From the NCBI RefSeq assembly GCF_000744785.1, contig NZ_JQMO01000002.1, forward strand, positions 1-64,000: 64,000 nucleotides of DNA, given 5' to 3'. Shown here piece by piece: positions 43,391 to 50,988 of the stretch; the stretch's first letter is position 1, and each line of letters begins with the position of its first letter. The stretch comes from Kitasatospora azatica KCTC 9699 (GTDB lineage: Bacteria > Actinomycetota > Actinomycetes > Streptomycetales > Streptomycetaceae). The translations under genes and the position numbers were made by a program. The notes beneath the pieces were generated by a model, which did not search any database, was not told the DNA's origin, and was given only the letters and a program-made list of their open reading frames with translations.

Positions 43391-43419
43391 ACGCTAGGAA
43401 CAAGGAGGGGTCCGCCCAA
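43391..43419 (-). promoter_or_regulatory. Array-type promoter (43.4 kb)
   Basis: Minus strand: TTGGGC (43419-43414), 17 bp, TAGCGT (43396-43391), with CACAAAAGGGGTG upstream and an imperfect inverted repeat CCCAACACCCC / GGGTTGTTGGTGGG around it. Faces the 79-aa gene copy 2. Confidence 0.7.
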
Positions 43420-43485
43420 CACCCCTTTTGTGCAGGGTTGTTGGTGGGTGTGGCGGCGTGGCCGGCGGTGCGCCGTGGGGGCGGG

Positions 43486-44313
43486 TCAGGCGCGGGGTGG
43501 GGCGGGGTCGTCGTCGGCGAGGTCGACGTGGGTGTGGCGGCCGTCGGGGCCGGTGACGTGGAAGACGGTTGCGGTGCTGGAGGGGTCGCGCTGGACGGTG
43601 CGGGCCCGGCGGGCGGCGCGGTGCGGGTCGGTGGCGGTGATCTGCGTCTGCCAGGTGACGACGTAGTCGTGCTCGCGCTGGTGTGCCGGGCGGGTGTGGG
43701 TGTGGGTGTGGGTGTGGGTGCCGGTGGCGTGCAGGGCCCAGGCGAGGAGGTCGCCGACGCTTTCGGCGAAGACCTGTGCCGACACCGTGCGGTCGGCGCG
43801 GTCGGTGTCGATCAGGACCGTGTGCGGGGTGGGGCCGTCGTCGAGCCAGCGGCCCAGGGCCGCGAGCAGGTGGCCGCCGCCGGTGATGCTCAGCGTCGGG
43901 GCGTAGCCGTCGCCGTCGCTGAAGCGGGCGGTGCCTGCGGTGATCTGCTCGAGTGCGTCGATCGCCGGGGCGGGTGCTCCTGCGGCGGCAGTCAGGGCGC
44001 GCCGGTTGTAGTGGTGGATCTCGCGCTCCCAGTCGTGTTCGTCGCCGTTGTCGGGGCGGGAGTTCCACAGGCGCAGGAGGTGTTCGGCTGCTGTGCGCAG
44101 CAGCGGGTCGGTGAGGTCGGCGAGGGTGTGGATGCGGTGGCGGCCGGGCGCGGCGGCGGTGTCGGTGGTGGTGTCGGTGGGCCCGTAGTGGACGAGGTGG
44201 GCGCGCATCTTGAAGTCGTTGGCCAGGACGAGCGCGGCCCAGCCGGGCCGGTGCGGCATGGGGGTGAGGAGGAGGTCGAGGTGGGTGGGGATCGTCGTTC
44301 GGGGTGCGGGCAT
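43486..44313 (-). CDS. Hypothetical array protein with a Thr-His tandem repeat
   Basis: 275 aa from the ATG at 44313, with AGGAG 6 nt upstream. Pattern: HLDLLLTPMPHRPGWAALVL ANDFKMRAHLVHYG, LLRTAAEHLLRLWNSRPDNG, then DGYAPTLSITGGGHLLAALG RWLDDG. A hexanucleotide repeat at 43690-43725 encodes THTHTHTHT in the middle of the C-terminal part. Two 3' remnants of relatives occur at 38.3 and 45.1 kb. Unknown function; imperfectly repeated DNA suggests recent slippage. Confidence 0.62.
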   Translation of the reverse strand: MPAPRTTIPTHLDLLLTPMPHRPGWAALVLANDFKMRAHLVHYGPTDTTTDTAAAPGRHRIHTLADLTDPLLRTAAEHLLRLWNSRPDNGDEHDWEREIHHYNRRALTAAAGAPAPAIDALEQITAGTARFSDGDGYAPTLSITGGGHLLAALGRWLDDGPTPHTVLIDTDRADRTVSAQVFAESVGDLLAWALHATGTHTHTHTHTRPAHQREHDYVVTWQTQITATDPHRAARRARTVQRDPSSTATVFHVTGPDGRHTHVDLADDDPAPPRA

Positions 44314-44695
44314 CGGGGCTCCTGCATCAGGTGGTGGCGGTGGTCGCCGGCCTTGGGTGGGCCCGGTGTCGGGCGTTGGGGCCGGGTGCGGCGTGGCGTG
44401 TGCTCCACCGGCGCGGTGGCGCAAGCGCCGTGACGACGGATCCGGGATGGGTGGCCGGCCGGGTGCCGGTGCCGGTGCCGGTGCCGGTGTCGCGGGCGCG
44501 GGGTCGGGCGGTGGTGGTCGGGCGGTGGGCGTGCCGGTCGGGTTGGACTGGTTGCGGGTCCGTCGGCGGCCGGGCGGGGTGCGGCGGCGTGGAGCGCGCG
44601 CGTCGGTCTTCGGGCGGCCGAGCCGCACGGCGGGACCGCGCCGGGCCGGTGGGCGGCAGGTCCCGGGTCGTAGCGGCCCGGGACCTGCCGGTGGG
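44314..44695. other. Intergenic region with GTGCCG repeats
   Basis: About 380 bp without a supported gene. GTGCCG is repeated four times at 44463-44489. No array promoter seen. Confidence 0.45.
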
Positions 44696-44984
44696 TCAGG
44701 CCGTATCGTCGGCGGCGTTGATGGCCTGCTCGACCGCATCGAGCAGGGCGGGCAGGTCGGCGCGCAGGCCTTCGAGGCCTCGTCGCTCGGTGCCGGTCAG
44801 GGGGAGCAGTTCGCGGGTTCCGGCGGGGGCGGCGTCGGTCGGGTCGCTGGGGTAGTACGTGATCTGCAGGCCGTAGTAGTCCTCGGCTTGTTCGTCGGCC
44901 GACCCGTCGGCGTCCGAGATCCACAGCTGCGGGCCGTCGGGGCCGGGCAGCTCGACCACGACCGCGCCGAAGTCGCCGCCCTCA
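44696..44984 (-). pseudogene. 3' fragment of the ~340-aa family, copy C, fused to an array promoter
   Basis: The frame reads FGAVVVELPGPDGPQLWISD, ADEQAEDYYGLQITYYPSD and so on to NAADDTA. It matches the last ~95 residues of the proteins at 40335 and 48429. Homology stops abruptly after CCGCCCTCA (about 44986), where the sequence becomes the promoter region otherwise found before the 79-aa genes. A recombination between paralogous units explains this. No normal start codon is present. Confidence 0.75.
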
Positions 44985-44993
44985 CTGGTGGTG

Positions 44994-45023
44994 ACGCTAG
45001 GAGCGAAAGCGCCTGCGGGCCAA
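44994..45023 (-). promoter_or_regulatory. Array-type promoter (45 kb), joined to a gene fragment
   Basis: Minus strand: TTGGCC (45023-45018), 18 bp, TAGCGT (44999-44994), with GCAAAACGGGTG upstream. Nearly identical to the 38.2-kb promoter but now directly in front of the copy C fragment. Confidence 0.65.
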
Positions 45024-45059
45024 CACCCGTTTTGCAGAGTGTGGTTGGGCTTCGGCGGC

Positions 45060-45440
45060 TTGACCGGTGGGTGCGGCGTGGGTGCGACGGCGGGTCGAAC
45101 GCGGGGCAGGACGGGGCGGGGTCGTCGGCGGCGAGGTCGACGTGGGTGGGCCGGCCATCGGGGCCGGTGATCTCAGGGACGCTGGCAGTCCGGTGCGCAG
45201 GGCCCCGGCGGGCTCGGGCGGGGCCGGGGCTGCCTGCCCTTGTGGGCTCGGGCGGAGCGGGTGCCTGGGTGGTGCCGGGCGTGGCACTGCTGTTGGGTCC
45301 CGGGCTCGCCCGGACCCCCCGTTGCGGGGCCCGGCGGCGCCCTGGGATCTGGTGCGGGGCATGCGCGGTGGCCGGCCTCGGTGGCGAACGCGCGCATCTT
45401 CGCGGCGGCGAGAGTTCGTGGGCGGGCGTCGGGTCGGTCA
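45060..45440 (-). pseudogene. Two decayed gene pieces
   Basis: At 45.09-45.19 kb the frame holds ITGPDGRPTHVDLAADDPAP, a second 3' remnant like the end of the gene at 43486. At 45.38-45.44 kb a start MTDPTPAHE continues, after a one-base shift, as LAAAKMRAFATEAGHRACPA in another frame. Both look like the ends of one frameshifted gene. Confidence 0.45.
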
Positions 45441-45523
45441 TGGGGTGCTTCCTTTGGGGTTGGCTTTGGGGTGGGTGTTGCAGGGGCCGCCCGACCCGAA
45501 GGCCGGGCGGCAACGGGGCGGGA

Positions 45524-45760
45524 TCAGCTGGTGGGGACCTCATGGACGGACCGGTAGGCCTTCGCCCAGCGGCCCGTCAGGCCCTTGACGCGCAACTGCC
45601 AGACGCAGCCGTCGTGGGGACCGCGCGTCTCCTCGTCCCACCGGTAGTCGGTCGGGTGGTCCATGTAGCGGGAGTGGGCGTCTTCGGTGGCCTTCTGGGC
45701 GTCGGCGAGGCTGGTCCGGGCGGCGATCGGGGCGGTGCCGCGTAGCAGGACGTAGATCAC
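45524..45760 (-). CDS. Small hypothetical protein, last gene of the nine-gene run
   Basis: 78 aa from a GTG at 45760 with GAGGAG upstream. IYVLLRGTAPIAARTSLADA QKATEDAHSRYMDH then DGCVWQLRVKGLTGRWAKAY. An alpha/beta mini-domain that I cannot name. Confidence 0.6.
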   Translation of the reverse strand: MIYVLLRGTAPIAARTSLADAQKATEDAHSRYMDHPTDYRWDEETRGPHDGCVWQLRVKGLTGRWAKAYRSVHEVPTS

Positions 45761-45820
45761 GGTGGTGTGCTCCTCAGCAGGGGATGGGTGTCGGCTCGTC
45801 GGTCGGGGGCGGCTCGGCGG

Positions 45821-46255
45821 TCACTGGACGGGCTGCCTGACAGCCAGCTCCCACGCCCACGGCTGGCCGCCGGGCTCGCCGTCGACAGTCAGCGGCTGCC
45901 CGAGGACAGCGCGGGCGATGGTGACCACGACCCGGGCAGTTGGCGCGAGGACGGGCATCGGCAGGGGCTCCAGCTGGCTGTTCGAGCCGTCCGCGTTGAG
46001 TTCGGCGATGGCCCAGCCGCGGGCGGTGTCCCAGGCGAGGAGGATCCCGTCCTCGAACCGGCCGAACTTCTCGCCGACCATCAGCACGTCGCTGGTCTGC
46101 CAGGTGAGGACGGCGGACGGGATGGTGCTGCCGTCGTCGCCGTACTCGTCGCTGTTGGAGGTGTGGAAGAAGGTGGTCTGGAAGCCGGCGGCGGTGAGGG
46201 CGTCCTCGATCTGGTCGAGGTAGTCCTCGGCCTGCTCCATGGTCAGGAGGGGCAT
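45821..46255 (-). CDS. Hypothetical protein of the nine-gene run
   Basis: 144 aa from the ATG at 46255 with AAGGAG upstream (MPLLTMEQAEDYLDQIEDAL). Alpha/beta with strands VLTWQTSDVLMVGEKF and ILLAWDTARGWAIAELNADG, a proline-rich loop, and the helix ARVVVTIARAVLG. The N-terminal helix plus central strands recall small chaperone-like or immunity folds. No family match claimed. Confidence 0.62.
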   Translation of the reverse strand: MPLLTMEQAEDYLDQIEDALTAAGFQTTFFHTSNSDEYGDDGSTIPSAVLTWQTSDVLMVGEKFGRFEDGILLAWDTARGWAIAELNADGSNSQLEPLPMPVLAPTARVVVTIARAVLGQPLTVDGEPGGQPWAWELAVRQPVQ

Positions 46256-46310
46256 CAGGTGCTCCTTGGGGTTGGGGTGGCCGCCCCGGGTGGGGCGGCC
46301 GTGACGGGCG

Positions 46311-46835
46311 TCAGATGGCGTCAGTAGCCGTGTGTAGGGCGTCAGACGGGCCGTCAGTCCTCGGGGTCGGGGGCGGGTCGACGAGGAGCAGGCCACCGCT
46401 ACCTGCACCAGCCGTGCACCCCTCGGCGAGGATCCGGTGCGCGCGCTGGTTGGACTTGGCGACGGCGGTCAACGTGTCGACGCGGTTAGCGAACTGGTCC
46501 CGCTCGGCGCGGGCTTGGGCGCGTTCAGCCTGGGTACGCTCGCGCTCGCTGGACTCGTCCACCAGGAGCTGGGTGCACTCAGCAAGTTCGGCGCGCAGCC
46601 GGTCCCGTTCGGCTTCCGTATCGAGCAGCCTGCGCAGCACCACGGCCACGCGGTCGCCGGCCCAGCCGGACATGTTGTTGCAGAACCAGTCCTCGTTGCC
46701 GGTCGGGTGGTCGTGGCTGCGGCGGTCCTGGACGCTCTCGGCCAAGGCGGTGATCAGGTCGTCGCTGGCGGGCTTCACGTCGCCGAGCAGGGCGCGTATG
46801 GCGGTGTGCTGCTCGTCGGTCAACGGCTGACTCAT
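46311..46835 (-). CDS. Coiled-coil hypothetical protein
   Basis: 174 aa. The ATG at 46835 (MSQPLTDEQHTAIRALLGDV) is chosen for the CAGGAG 7 nt upstream. An ATG at 46856 that overlaps the XF1762 stop is possible. Residues about 60-130 form a long charged coiled coil (LDTEAERDRLRAELAECTQL...ERTQAERAQARAERDQFANR). Preceded by a Cys/Trp/Asn cluster (EDWFCNNMSGWAGD). Function unknown. Confidence 0.65.
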   Translation of the reverse strand: MSQPLTDEQHTAIRALLGDVKPASDDLITALAESVQDRRSHDHPTGNEDWFCNNMSGWAGDRVAVVLRRLLDTEAERDRLRAELAECTQLLVDESSERERTQAERAQARAERDQFANRVDTLTAVAKSNQRAHRILAEGCTAGAGSGGLLLVDPPPTPRTDGPSDALHTATDAI

Positions 46836-46852
46836 ATGGGGCTCCTGCGGGG

Positions 46853-47338
46853 TCATGACGCCTCCCAGAGCGTCCGAGGCATGTGTTCGGTACCGAGTTG
46901 GTGGCGCGGGCGAGAGGGCGTCGTCCAGCCGGGGCGCGCCGGGCGCTGCGCGAGGACCCGCCAGCCGGCCGCGCGCAGCGACGAACCGCTCTCCCCTGCC
47001 TGCGTGTACGTGATCAGCCGGGTGTAGCCGAGCGCTGAACTGGCCCGCCACGCAGCGGCGTAGAGCATGGAGCAGGCGTTGCGGGTGCCATCGGTGGCCA
47101 CGCGGGTGACTTCGAGGGTCTGCCCGTTGTCGAGGTGTCGGGCGACTGGCCGGCCGACGATGGCGACACCGCGCAGGACGCCGTCGGTGTCGGCGACGCC
47201 GACGGAGAAGATCTGGCCGATGGGCGGTTGGTGGTGGCGGTGCCAGGTGGCGACGTACTCGCGGGCGGTGCGCGAGCGGACCGGCACCAGGTGCAGGCTC
47301 ACGGCTGCTCCTGTTGAACTGGGGGCGGTCAGGCTCAT
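46853..47338 (-). CDS. XF1762-family protein
   Basis: 161 aa from the ATG at 47338. Pattern: SRTAREYVATWHRHHQPPIG, GVADTDGVLRGVAIVGRPVA RHLDNGQTLEVTRVATDGTR NACSMLYAAAWRASSALGYT, then TYTQAGESGSSLRAAGWRV. This is the XF1762 family, a GNAT-like small protein common in phages and mobile elements. The G-x-A-I-V-G-R-P and TDGTRNACS segments are its hallmark. Biochemical role is not established to my knowledge. Its stop overlaps an upstream alternative start of the coiled-coil gene. Confidence 0.82.
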   Translation of the reverse strand: MSLTAPSSTGAAVSLHLVPVRSRTAREYVATWHRHHQPPIGQIFSVGVADTDGVLRGVAIVGRPVARHLDNGQTLEVTRVATDGTRNACSMLYAAAWRASSALGYTRLITYTQAGESGSSLRAAGWRVLAQRPARPGWTTPSRPRHQLGTEHMPRTLWEAS

Positions 47339-47342
47339 GGGG

Positions 47343-47600
47343 TCACTGCTCCTGGGCGGTGGTGGTGCGGGCGGCGAGCAGCAGGCCGGCAGCGTGGTCG
47401 GGCCACTCGGCGCCGTTGAGCGCGCCACGGGTGGTCCGGAGCAACTCGGCGGCTTCGGTGAGGGCCTGGTTGCGCCGGTCGGCGAGGAGGGCGTCGATTG
47501 GTTCCTGCACGTCGGTCAGCGTCCAGACGGGCATGTCGCAGCGGTCGGTGCGGATCACGACCTCAAGCCGCTCGCGCGGAGTGGGCTGGCTGTCGGTCAC
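47343..47600 (-). CDS. Small hypothetical protein of the nine-gene run
   Basis: 85 aa from a GTG at 47600, overlapping the previous gene by 38 nt. The chain reads VVIRTDRCDMPVWTLTDVQEP, then LADRRNQALTEAAELLRTTR and ALNGAEWPDHAAGLLLAART. Helical; no family. Confidence 0.58.
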   Translation of the reverse strand: MTDSQPTPRERLEVVIRTDRCDMPVWTLTDVQEPIDALLADRRNQALTEAAELLRTTRGALNGAEWPDHAAGLLLAARTTTAQEQ

Positions 47601-47817
47601 GGGTCAGTCCTCTGTCTCGGCGCACCAAGTAGGCGTCGTAGTGGTTGCAGGCGTCACGCCACAGCGGTGCCGCGACGTCGTAGCCCTCCTGTGCCTGCAG
47701 GCGCTCCCAGAGGCCGATGGACGGGTCGGGCTGGCCGGGCACGGCTTGCTCGTCGAGTTCGACCATCAGGTAGGCGAGTTCGGTGAAGGTGGTGGGCAGG
47801 CGGTCGGTGTCGGGCAC
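47563..47817 (-). CDS. Small hypothetical protein of the nine-gene run
   Basis: 84 aa from a GTG at 47817 with AGGAGTCCCC directly before it. PDTDRLPTTFTELAYLMVEL DEQAVPGQPDPSIGLWERLQ, then APLWRDACNHYDAYLVRRDR. Helical. Unknown. Confidence 0.6.
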   Translation of the reverse strand: MPDTDRLPTTFTELAYLMVELDEQAVPGQPDPSIGLWERLQAQEGYDVAAPLWRDACNHYDAYLVRRDRGLTRDRQPAHSARAA

Positions 47818-47825
47818 GGGGACTC

Positions 47826-47981
47826 CTACAGCTGGTGGGGTCGGGGGGTGACGAGGTCGGCGCACCTGCAGTCGTCGATCGAGTCGATCGCCGTGCCGCC
47901 GCAGTTCGGGCAGTAGTCGCCCGGGTCAGGCTCGGCCGGTTCGGGGCCGGTCACCTCGGGCGGGAAGATCCAACGGGCCAT
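47826..47981 (-). CDS. 51-aa zinc-ribbon mini-protein
   Basis: ATG at 47981, preceded by GAGGAGTCCCCTG. Contains YCPNCGG and CRCAD, a four-Cys arrangement (CPNC...CRC) suitable for one zinc. The rest is acidic/proline-rich. Strong start site and place in the run support it despite its size. Confidence 0.58.
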   Translation of the reverse strand: MARWIFPPEVTGPEPAEPDPGDYCPNCGGTAIDSIDDCRCADLVTPRPHQL

Positions 47982-47992
47982 CAGGGGACTCC

Positions 47993-48247
47993 TCAGGCGA
48001 TAGCGGTAGATCGACGCCGGGTGCAGGTGTGGCCGGTGGCCCGCAGCACGACCAGGGCCCGGCTGTCGGCCACGGTGCGGCCGTCGCGGTCCCACAGGCG
48101 CGCTTCGGGCTCTGTGGTGCCGCCGAGCCAGTCGCACGGCGGTGCTTGGCAGACGCAGGTCCGGAGTTCCTCGATCGCGTCCTCGGCGCGCCACATGGGC
48201 GCAAGGACGTTCAGCCGGATCCATTCCCAGTCGGTTGCAGTGGGCAC
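47993..48247 (-). CDS. Small cysteine-containing hypothetical protein
   Basis: 84 aa from a GTG at 48247 with AGGAGTCCCC upstream. PTATDWEWIRLNVLAPMWRA EDAIEELRTCVCQAPPCDWL. C-V-C...C plus a later C (TGHTC) could bind metal. Unknown. Confidence 0.58.
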   Translation of the reverse strand: MPTATDWEWIRLNVLAPMWRAEDAIEELRTCVCQAPPCDWLGGTTEPEARLWDRDGRTVADSRALVVLRATGHTCTRRRSTAIA

Positions 48248-48428
48248 GGGGACTCCTGGGCGGTTCGGCCCGCGGGCCGGTAGGTCAGGCCGTGTCGGCG
48301 GCGGCGGGCGACCGGGCGGGGTGCGTCGGCAGGCAGCGCGCAGGCCGGTCTGCGGGGCTGCGCGGCGGCGGTGCCGGGCCGGTGGGCGGCCGGTCCCGGG
48401 CCGGGGTGGCCCGGGACCTGCCGGTAGG

Positions 48429-49451
48429 TCAGGCCGTGTCGGCGGCGGTGAGCGCCTGCTCGACCACATCGAGCAGGGCGGGCAGGTCGGCGCGCAGGCC
48501 GTCGAGGCCTCGGCGCTCGTCCCCGGTCAGGGCCAGGAGTTCGCGGGTTCCGGCGGGGGCGGCCTCGGTCGGGTCACTGGGGAAGTACGTGACCTGCACG
48601 CCGTAGTAGTCCTGCGGCTGTTCGTCGGCCGAGCCGTCGGCGTCCGAGATCCACAGCTGCGGGCCGTCCGGTCCGGGCAGCTCGACCACGACCGCGCCGA
48701 GGTCGCCGCCCTCACCGGTGCTGATGCCGCGTTCGGCGAGCGCGGCCCGGATCCGGGCGCCGATGGTGGTGGTGCGGCGGTGGCGGCCGATCGCGGCCAG
48801 CGCGCCGACCGCGCCGACGCATCCGGCGGTGTCGTGGGGGAATCCGTGCTGCGGCTGTCCGTCGTAGATCCGGATCTCCTGCAGCTCGTCGCCGTAGTAG
48901 GTGGAGTGGGTGGCGGTCCAGCCGGTGTGCTGGGCGGCGGGGTGGTCGAGTGTCTTGTCCCGGCCGGTGATGAGCACTTGGCCGCCTTCTCCGACGCCGA
49001 CGACCACGGAGGGCACGGGCTCGACGCGGGAGAGCCTCGGGTGCAGGCCTGCGGTGGTGAGTGCCTGGAGCAGGCGGCGGCCCGCGCTGGCCGGGCCCCC
49101 CAGCGACCCGAGGTCGGCCAGCGGGGCCCGGACCGGCTCGGGCCCGGTGTTCAGGTGGGCGCCGATGGCGCGGATCAGTCGCTGGACGTGCTCGACCGCG
49201 CGGTGGGGGGTGGTGGGCCACATGCTGTCCAGCACCACCTCGCCGTTGGTGCGCAGCAGCTGCCACCACAGCACGTCGTCGTCCATCGACAGGTAAAGCT
49301 GGTGGGCCTCACCACTGACGGTCAGCTCGACCAGGGCCGAACGCAGGCCACCGCCCATGGGGGTGGTGGCGGCGGGGATCTGGCGGGCGGTGAGGCGCTC
49401 GGCGAGCCATTGGGCCTGCTCGGGGTTGCTGAGGGAGGAGAACGCGGACAC
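48429..49451 (-). CDS. ~340-aa array family protein, copy B, first gene of the nine-gene run
   Basis: 340 aa from a GTG at 49451 with GGAAAGGA upstream. The chain begins SAFSSLSNPEQAQWLAERLT. It aligns end to end with the protein at 40335; about 85% identical by eye, slightly less in the middle. Unlike copy A it is followed by eight further genes in the same direction. Upstream DNA to 49.9 kb resembles the upstream DNA of copy A, so gene and flank were duplicated together. Function unknown. Confidence 0.72.
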   Translation of the reverse strand: MSAFSSLSNPEQAQWLAERLTARQIPAATTPMGGGLRSALVELTVSGEAHQLYLSMDDDVLWWQLLRTNGEVVLDSMWPTTPHRAVEHVQRLIRAIGAHLNTGPEPVRAPLADLGSLGGPASAGRRLLQALTTAGLHPRLSRVEPVPSVVVGVGEGGQVLITGRDKTLDHPAAQHTGWTATHSTYYGDELQEIRIYDGQPQHGFPHDTAGCVGAVGALAAIGRHRRTTTIGARIRAALAERGISTGEGGDLGAVVVELPGPDGPQLWISDADGSADEQPQDYYGVQVTYFPSDPTEAAPAGTRELLALTGDERRGLDGLRADLPALLDVVEQALTAADTA

Positions 49452-50340
49452 GGTGGTCCTTTCCAGTCGGTGAAGGGGTGCGGGGCCTGCTGGCCCCGAT
49501 CGAGTCGTGACACTCGGCAGTGGCGGCGCCCGTTACGGCGCGGCACCCCCCGGAGGGCGGCGCGGCAGCTCCCAGAGGCGGCGGCTCGAAGCCACCCGAC
49601 CCAGCCGGCCGTCACAGGCCGGACCGGTCACCAGAAGGCGACGCCCTGGCACCGGTGGTGGCGGACGATCAGCCGGCGAGGCCAGGACCGACACTGCCGG
49701 TGCTCCCGTGCCCGCCCAACCCCCGGTTGCGCGCAGGGCGGGGCTGCGCCCCGGGGTGCCCGTCAAAGGCCGAGGCGGCGAGGAGCAGCGCGCACAGCCC
49801 GGGCCGGCGAGCAGCGCGCCGACCGGGCCTTGACGGACGGTCGGACGGGGCGCACAGCGGGGCCCGGGCGGCGGGCAGCGCCGTGCCCGAACTCGGCCAG
49901 GTCGTAGCCGCCCGGACTGCGGCGCGGACCGGCGCGGGCAGCGGCAGCGCGGGAAGAACGGGCCGGGCGGGGCCGGGGCCGGGGGCGGCGGGGGCCGGGC
50001 GCCGCGCGGGGACGGGCGGGCCGTGCGCGGGGGGCCGGTGCGGGCCGGGAACCGATGCGCCACCGGGTGCACGGCGCCCTGTGTCACCTGGGTCCGGTGC
50101 GTGCCCGCCCAGGAGGCTGCTGCGCTCCGGCGGGGGCCGCGTCGTGCGGCGGCCCGGGCCCGGCCCGGCACCCGGCCGGGAACCGGTGCGCCACGCCGTA
50201 GTGCGGCGACGCGCCGCCGGCCAGGTCGGTCAGGTTCCCCGAGGCCACCGCACGCACGAGCGACCGTCACGGCCAGGGCGCTGGTGCAATCGCCACCGGC
50301 TTCTGGTGAGCAGCAGGTGGCGCTGTCCTGTGAGCCGGGC
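49452..50340. other. Gene-free stretch resembling 41.4-42.1 kb
   Basis: About 890 bp of very GC-rich sequence with decayed similarity to the region upstream of copy A, including the broken 60827-like piece near 49.85-49.98 kb. No intact gene. The promoter for the nine-gene run should lie here, but no array-type element is evident. Confidence 0.45.
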
Positions 50341-50466
50341 TCACCGGGAGCCCTGTTCCTTGCCGTGCACGAGGTCGAGCAGGGTGAGGCACCACTGGAT
50401 CCGCTCGGCCAGGTAGTCCGGATCCGTCTGCCGCTCCAGGTCGGCGGCGAACTCCTCGTCCGTCAC
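50341..50466 (-). CDS. 41-aa array mini-protein, copy 2
   Basis: From a GTG at 50466: TDEEFAADLERQTDPDYLAE, then RIQWCLTLLDLVHGKEQGSR. Differs from copy 1 (42714) only in the last residues and start codon. Start overlaps the stop of the membrane mini-gene (GTGA). Confidence 0.62.
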   Translation of the reverse strand: MTDEEFAADLERQTDPDYLAERIQWCLTLLDLVHGKEQGSR

Positions 50467-50636
50467 CGGTGCCCCCCGAGCATGAGCAGCAGCACGCCCA
50501 CCGCACCCAGCAGCGCGACCAGCGCGACAACGGGCAGGACAAGGGACCCGACGCGCGAGCGGGCGCCGACCGGACGCCGCCGCGTGCGGCGGCCGTGTGT
50601 CGAGTAGCCGGACATGCCGTTGGTGAGCCTGCCCAT
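50463..50636 (-). CDS. Single-span membrane mini-protein, copy 2
   Basis: 57 aa from the ATG at 50636 (MGRLTNGMSGYSTHGRRTRR), or 50 aa from 50615. Basic N-terminus then one membrane helix, GSLVLPVVALVALLGAVGVL LLMLGG. It has a Gly-rich cytoplasmic/external tail of three residues. Start overlaps the upstream stop by one base (TGATG), stop overlaps the 41-aa gene. Three coupled genes in a row suggest one functional unit. Small conjugation-spread or phage-exclusion membrane proteins look like this, but no evidence is decisive. Confidence 0.6.
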   Translation of the reverse strand: MGRLTNGMSGYSTHGRRTRRRPVGARSRVGSLVLPVVALVALLGAVGVLLLMLGGHR

Positions 50637-50833
50637 CACCGCACCGCCGAACGCGCGGCCACGAGCCCGCGGGACTCGCGGGCCTTGGGGGCGCCGCCTT
50701 GGGCGGGCGGCTTCGAAGCGGCGGTGCACCGGGGGAACGGGCGCTGCAGGTGCACGCCCAGGTCATCCAGCAGGACGGTGCGGCCGGTGCGGCGGAAGCA
50801 GTCCGCGGCAGGCAGCGGTGTCATGCGCGTCAT
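50636..50833 (-). CDS. 65-aa hypothetical protein, first of a coupled trio
   Basis: MTRMTPLPAADCFRRTGRTV LLDDLGVHLQRPFPRCTAAS, then a basic Ala/Arg tail. Coupled (TGATG) to the membrane mini-gene. No known family. Confidence 0.52.
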   Translation of the reverse strand: MTRMTPLPAADCFRRTGRTVLLDDLGVHLQRPFPRCTAASKPPAQGGAPKARESRGLVAARSAVR

Positions 50834-50988
50834 CTCAACTCCAGAGTTCGTCAGGTGTTCGGGGCTCGGTGGGCCTGGTCTGCCTCTCCGGGATCCCGAC
50901 CAGCGCCGCTCCACCGGCACCGGTACTGCGGGAGGTGACTGGCGGTCGGGGGCGGCCCGCGCTGGTGCGCGAGCCGCTTGAGGCGGTG

